Shown here: positions 59,766 to 64,000 of the stretch, in pieces
How positions within the stretch are numbered: position 1 is the first letter of the stretch
How the letters are laid out: every line of letters starts with the position of its first letter
Source: Piscicola geometra
Taxonomy: Eukaryota > Annelida > Clitellata > Hirudinida > Piscicolidae
Assembly: GCA_943735955.1 (NCBI GenBank)
Contig: CALSEQ010000033.1
Location: 713,001 to 777,000, forward strand
Length of the DNA stretch: 64,000 nucleotides
Direction: 5' to 3'
The notes under the pieces: generated by a model
Told to the model about the DNA's origin: nothing
Databases searched by the model: none
What the model saw: the letters and a program-made list of their open reading frames with translations, nothing else
Program-made: the position numbers and the translations under genes

Positions 59766-59784
59766 ATATGCAAAATATATGTAA
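59766..59784 (+). repeat. 19-bp monomer with a two-base insertion
   Basis: The monomer reads ATATGCAAAATATATGTAA, two bases longer than consensus. It was the only example noticed and is not part of any duplicated bar code. Confidence 0.75.
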
Positions 59785-62700
59785 ATATGCAATATATGTA
59801 AATATGCAATATATGTAAATATGCAATATATGTAAATATGCAATATATGTAAATATGCAATATATGTAAATATGCAATATATGTTAATATGCAATATATG
59901 TAAATATGCAATATATGTAAATATGCAATTAATGTTAATATGCAATATATGTAAATATGCAATATATGTAAATATGCAATATATGTAAATATGCAAATAT
60001 GCAATATATGAAAATATGCAATATATGCAAATATGCAATATATGTAAATATGCAATATATGTAAATATGCAATATATGTAAATATGCAATATATGTAAAT
60101 ATGCAATATATGTAAATAGGCAATATATGTAAATATGCAATATATGTAAATATGCAATATATGTAAATATGCAATATATGTAAATATGCAATATATGTAA
60201 ATATGCAATATATGTAAATATGCAATATATGTAAATATGCAATGTATGTAAATATGCAATCTATGTAAATATGCAATATATGTAAATATGCAATATATGT
60301 AAATATGCAATAAATGTAAATATGCAATATATGTAAATATGCAATATATGTAAATATGCAATATATGTAAATATGCAACATATGTAAATATGCAATATAT
60401 GTAAATATGCAATATATGTAAATATGCAGTATATGTAAATATGCAATATATGTAAATATGCAATATAGGTAAATATGCAATATATGTAAATATGCAATAT
60501 ATGTAAATATGCAATATATGTAAATATGCAATATATGTAAATATGCAATATATGTAAATATGCAATATATGTAAATATGCAAATATGCAATATATGCAAT
60601 TATGCAATATATGCAAATATGCAATATATGTAAATATGCAATATATGTAAATATGCAATATATGTAAATATGCAATATATGTAAATATGCAATATATGTA
60701 AATATGCAATATATGCAAATATGCAATATATGTGAATATGCAATATATGTAAATATGCAATATATGTAAATATGCAATAAATGTAAATGTGCAATATATG
60801 TAAGTATGCAATATATGTAAATATGCAATATATGTAAATATGCAATATATGTAAATATGCAATATATGTGAATATGCAATATATGTAAATATGCAAATAT
60901 GCAATATATGCAAATATGCAATATATGCAAATATGCAATATATGTAAATATGCAATATATGTAAATATGCATTATATGTAAATATGCAATATATGTAAAT
61001 ATGCAATATATGTAAATATGCAATATATGTAAATATGCAAATATGCAATATATGCAAATATGCAATATATGCAAATATGCAATATATGTAAATATGCAAT
61101 ATATGTAAATATGCAATATATGTAAATATGCAATATATGTAAATATGCAATATATGTAAATATGCAATATATGTGAATATCCAATATATGTAAATATGCA
61201 ATATATGTAAATATGCAATATATGTGAATATGCAATTTATGTAAATATGCAATATATGTAAATATGCAATATATGTAAATATGCAATATATGTAAATATG
61301 CAACATATGTCAATATGCAATATATGTAAATATGCAATATATGTAAATATGCAGTATATGTAAATATGCAATATATGTAAATATGCAATATAGGTAAATA
61401 TGCAATATATGTAAATATGCAATATATGTAAATATGCAATATATGTAAAGATGCAATATATGTGAATATGCAATATATGTAAATATGCAAATATGCAATA
61501 TATGCAATTATGCAATATATGCAAATATGCAATATATGTAAATATGCAATATATGTAAATATGCAATATATGTAAACATGCAATATATGTAAATATGCAA
61601 TATATGTAAAGATGCAATATATGCAAATATGCAATATATGTAAATAACCAATATATGTAAATATGCAATATATGTAAATATGCAATATATGTAAATATGC
61701 AATATATGTAAATATGCAAATATGCAATATATGCAAATATGCAATATATGCAAATATGCAATATATGTAAATATGCAATATATGTAAATATGCAATATAT
61801 GTAAATATGCAATATATGTAAATATGCAATATATGTAAATATGCAATATATGTAAATATGCAATATATACAAATATGCAATATATGTAAATATGCAATAC
61901 ATGTAAATATGCAATATATGTAAATATGCAATATATGTAAATATGCAATATATGTAAATATGCAATATATGTAAATATGCAATATATGTAAATATGCAAT
62001 ATATGTAAAAATGCAAATATGCAATATATGCAAATATGCAATATATGCAAATATGCAATATATGTAAATATGCAATATATGTAAATATGCAATATATGTA
62101 AATATGCAATATATGTAAATATGCAAATATGCAATATATGCAAATATGCAATATATGCAAATATGCAATATATGTAAATATGCAATATATGTAAATATGC
62201 AATATATGTAAATATGCAATATATGTAAATATGCAATATATGTAAATATGCAATATATGTAAATATGCAATATATGTAAATATGCAATATATGTAAATAT
62301 GCAGTATATGTAAATATGCAATATATGTAAATATGAAATAAATGTAAATATGCAATATATGTAAATATGCAATATATGTAAATATGCAATATATGTAAAT
62401 ATGCAATATATGTAAATATTCAATATATGTAAATACGCAGTATATGTAAATATGCAATATATGTAAATATGCAATATATGTAAATATGCAATATATGTAA
62501 ATATGCAATATATGTAAATATGCAATATATGTAAATATGCAATATATGTAAATATGCAATATATGTAAAAATGCAATATATGTAAGTATGCAATATATGT
62601 AAATATGCAATATATGTGAATATGCAAATATGCAATATATGCAAATATGCAATATATGCAAATATGCAATATATGTAAATATGCAATATATGTAAATATG

Positions 62701-63488
62701 CAATATATGTAAATATGCAATATATGTAAATATGCAATATATGTAAATATGCAATATATGTAAATATGCAAATATGCAATATATGCAAATATGCAATATA
62801 TGCAAATATGCAATATATGTAAATATGCAATATATGTAAATATGCAATATATGTAATTATGCAATATATGTAAATATGCAATATATGTAAATGTGCAATA
62901 TATGTAAGTATGCAATATATGTAAATATGCAATATATGTAAATATGCAATATATGTAAATATGCAATATATGTAAATATGCAATATATGTGAATATGCAA
63001 ATATGCAATATATGCAAATATGCAATATATGCAAATATGCAATATATGTAAATATGCAATATATGTAAATATGCAATATATGTAAATATGCAATATATGT
63101 AAATATGCAATATATGTAAATATGCAATATATGTAAATATGCAAATATGCAATATATGCAAATATGCAATATATGCAAACATGCAATATATGTAAATATG
63201 CAATATATGTAAATATGCAATATATGTAAATATGCAATTTATGTAAATATGCAATATATGTAAATATGCAATATATGTAAATATGCAATATATGTTAATA
63301 TGCAATATATGTAAATATGCAATATATGTAAATATGCAATATATGTAAATATGCAATATATGTAAATATGCAATATATGTAAATATGCAATATATGTAAA
63401 TATGCAATATATGTAAATATGCAATATATGTAAATATGCAATATATGTAAATATGCAATATATGTAAATATGCAATATATGTAAATAT

Positions 63489-63588
63489 GCAACATATGTA
63501 AATATGCAATATATGTAAATATGCAATATATGTAAATATGCAGTATATGTAAATATGCAATATATGTAAATATGCAATATAGGTAAAT
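63489..63588 (+). repeat. Type II three-marker cassette (exemplar)
   Basis: This has the same first marker GCAACATATG and the same ATAGGTAAA at +90, but GCAGTA lies at +51 rather than +170. First-marker positions are 19801, 22237, 22602, 23773, 25649, 33747, 34214, 36071, 59473, 60375, 61300 and 63489. Four of these (22237, 22602, 23773, 25649) form a sub-clade with GCAGTAAATG instead of GCAGTATATG. I found no complete cassette between about 36.2 and 59.4 kb. Confidence 0.9.
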
Positions 63589-64000
63589 ATGCAATATATG
63601 TAAATATGCAATATATGTAAATATGCAATATATGTAAATATGCAATATATGTAAATATGCAATATATGTAAATATGTAATATATGTAAATATGCAAATAT
63701 GCAATATATGCAATTATGCAATATATGCAAATATGCAATATATGTAAATATGCAATATATGTAAATATGCAATATATGTAAACATGCAATATATGTAAAT
63801 ATGCAATATATGTAAATATGCAATATATGTAAATATGCAATATATGTAAATATGCAATATATGTAAATATGCAATATATGTAAATATGCAATATATGTAA
63901 ATATGCAATATATGTGAATATGCAAATATGCAATATATGCAAATATGCAATATATGTAAATATGCAATATATGTAAATATGCAATATATGTAAATATGCA

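Larger units (their letters stand above)
1..64000. repeat. Satellite DNA array with a 17-bp monomer, filling the whole window
   Basis: The entire window is head-to-tail copies of ATATGCAATATATGTAA, all in the same orientation; no inverted segment was seen. Composition per monomer is 8 A, 6 T, 2 G and 1 C. Most copies match the consensus or differ by one or two substitutions; the length changes noticed are mainly multiples of an 8-bp half-unit. Neither end of the array lies inside the window, so its true length is unknown. There is no stretch of unique sequence, so no gene, promoter, terminator or transposon can be placed anywhere. Uniform AT-rich arrays of this size are typical of eukaryotic heterochromatin; the chromosome location is an inference. 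I do not recognise the monomer as a named satellite family. Confidence 0.98.
58951..64000 (+). repeat. Distal mosaic stretch
   Basis: This region returns to bar codes seen before 36.7 kb: type II cassettes at 59473, 60375, 61300 and 63489, one ATATACAAATATG near 61865, and AATGTGCAATATATGTAAG near 60787 and 62892. It also holds private oddities: GCAATTAATG units near 58990, 59407 and 59928, a 19-bp monomer at 59766-59784, and an AACCAATATATG unit near 61646. The array continues past base 64000. Confidence 0.85.

Noticed and set aside
1..64000. CRISPR array
   Set aside because: The repeats are directly adjacent, with no unique spacers, and no cas-like gene is present.
1..64000. Telomeric repeat
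   Set aside because: Some yeasts have telomere units of 16-25 bp, but these are G-rich on one strand; this monomer has only 2 G and 1 C and a complex higher-order structure.
1..64000. Alpha satellite or a CENP-B box centromere repeat
   Set aside because: Monomer length is 17 bp, not about 171 bp, and no GC-containing CENP-B box is present. A centromeric role by other means is possible but not shown by the sequence.
1..64000. Promoter TATA boxes and polyadenylation signals
   Set aside because: TATATA-like, AATATA and, in GCAATAAATG variants, AATAAA strings occur as part of the monomer everywhere. With no transcript or gene context they carry no information.
1..64000. Stable hairpins or cruciforms
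   Set aside because: The best fold in a monomer pairs GC(A)ATAT with ATATGC around a six-base loop, a weak AT stem with a bulge. No long inverted repeat was found.

Overview
The window is one uninterrupted tandem array: a eukaryotic-type satellite DNA with a 17-bp monomer, ATATGCAATATATGTAA on the + strand (3 G/C in 17, no CpG). It enters at base 1 and leaves at base 64000 with no flanking unique sequence. I see no gene, RNA gene, transposon, CRISPR array or other non-satellite segment. By arithmetic there are roughly 3,700 monomers, mostly identical to the consensus or 1-2 bases away. Tens of kilobases of short AT-rich repeat suggest constitutive heterochromatin (pericentromeric, centromeric, subtelomeric or a B or sex chromosome) of a eukaryote. 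The sequence does not identify the species.

The monomer is itself a pair of related half-units, ATATGCAAT (9 bp) and ATATGTAA (8 bp). Every few hundred bases an extra 8-bp half ATATGCAA is present, giving a 25-bp unit; the next one or two monomers then usually carry TGCAA in place of TGTAA. These modules, together with rare point variants, act as bar codes that reveal a higher-order structure.

Layout from bar codes: 0-1.75 kb, 1,324-bp and 331-bp duplications; 2.4-12.9 kb, copies of a 2.6-kb higher-order repeat at offsets of 2,614, 3,887 and 1,790 bp; 13.7-16.5 kb, four marker copies at 772, 1,213 and 806 bp; 17.2-18.7 kb, an 857-bp pair related to 1.7-2.0 kb; 20.6-27.4 kb, shorter repeats and then a 1,876-bp tandem pair; 27.4-36.7 kb, a mosaic with a 1,969-bp repeat; 36.7-39.5 kb, a 1,517-bp tandem pair; 40-52.6 kb, a 2,790/3,773-bp higher-order repeat with 0.93-0.97-kb subunits; 53.4-58.95 kb, a 2,437-bp tandem pair built from 1,248 + 1,189 bp; 59-64 kb, a mosaic with older bar codes. 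Every offset that I tested equals 17n + 8m, as expected from unequal exchange in register.

The - strand reads open for up to 1,000 codons because the reverse complement of the monomer contains no stop trinucleotide. All three frames give the same 17-residue repeat, so these frames are not genes. The features most worth testing are the Pumilio/PUF element UGUAAAUA in each consensus monomer of a + strand transcript, exact octamer motifs made by the 25-bp units, and a three-marker cassette with fixed internal spacing that recurs from 0.5 to 63.6 kb.
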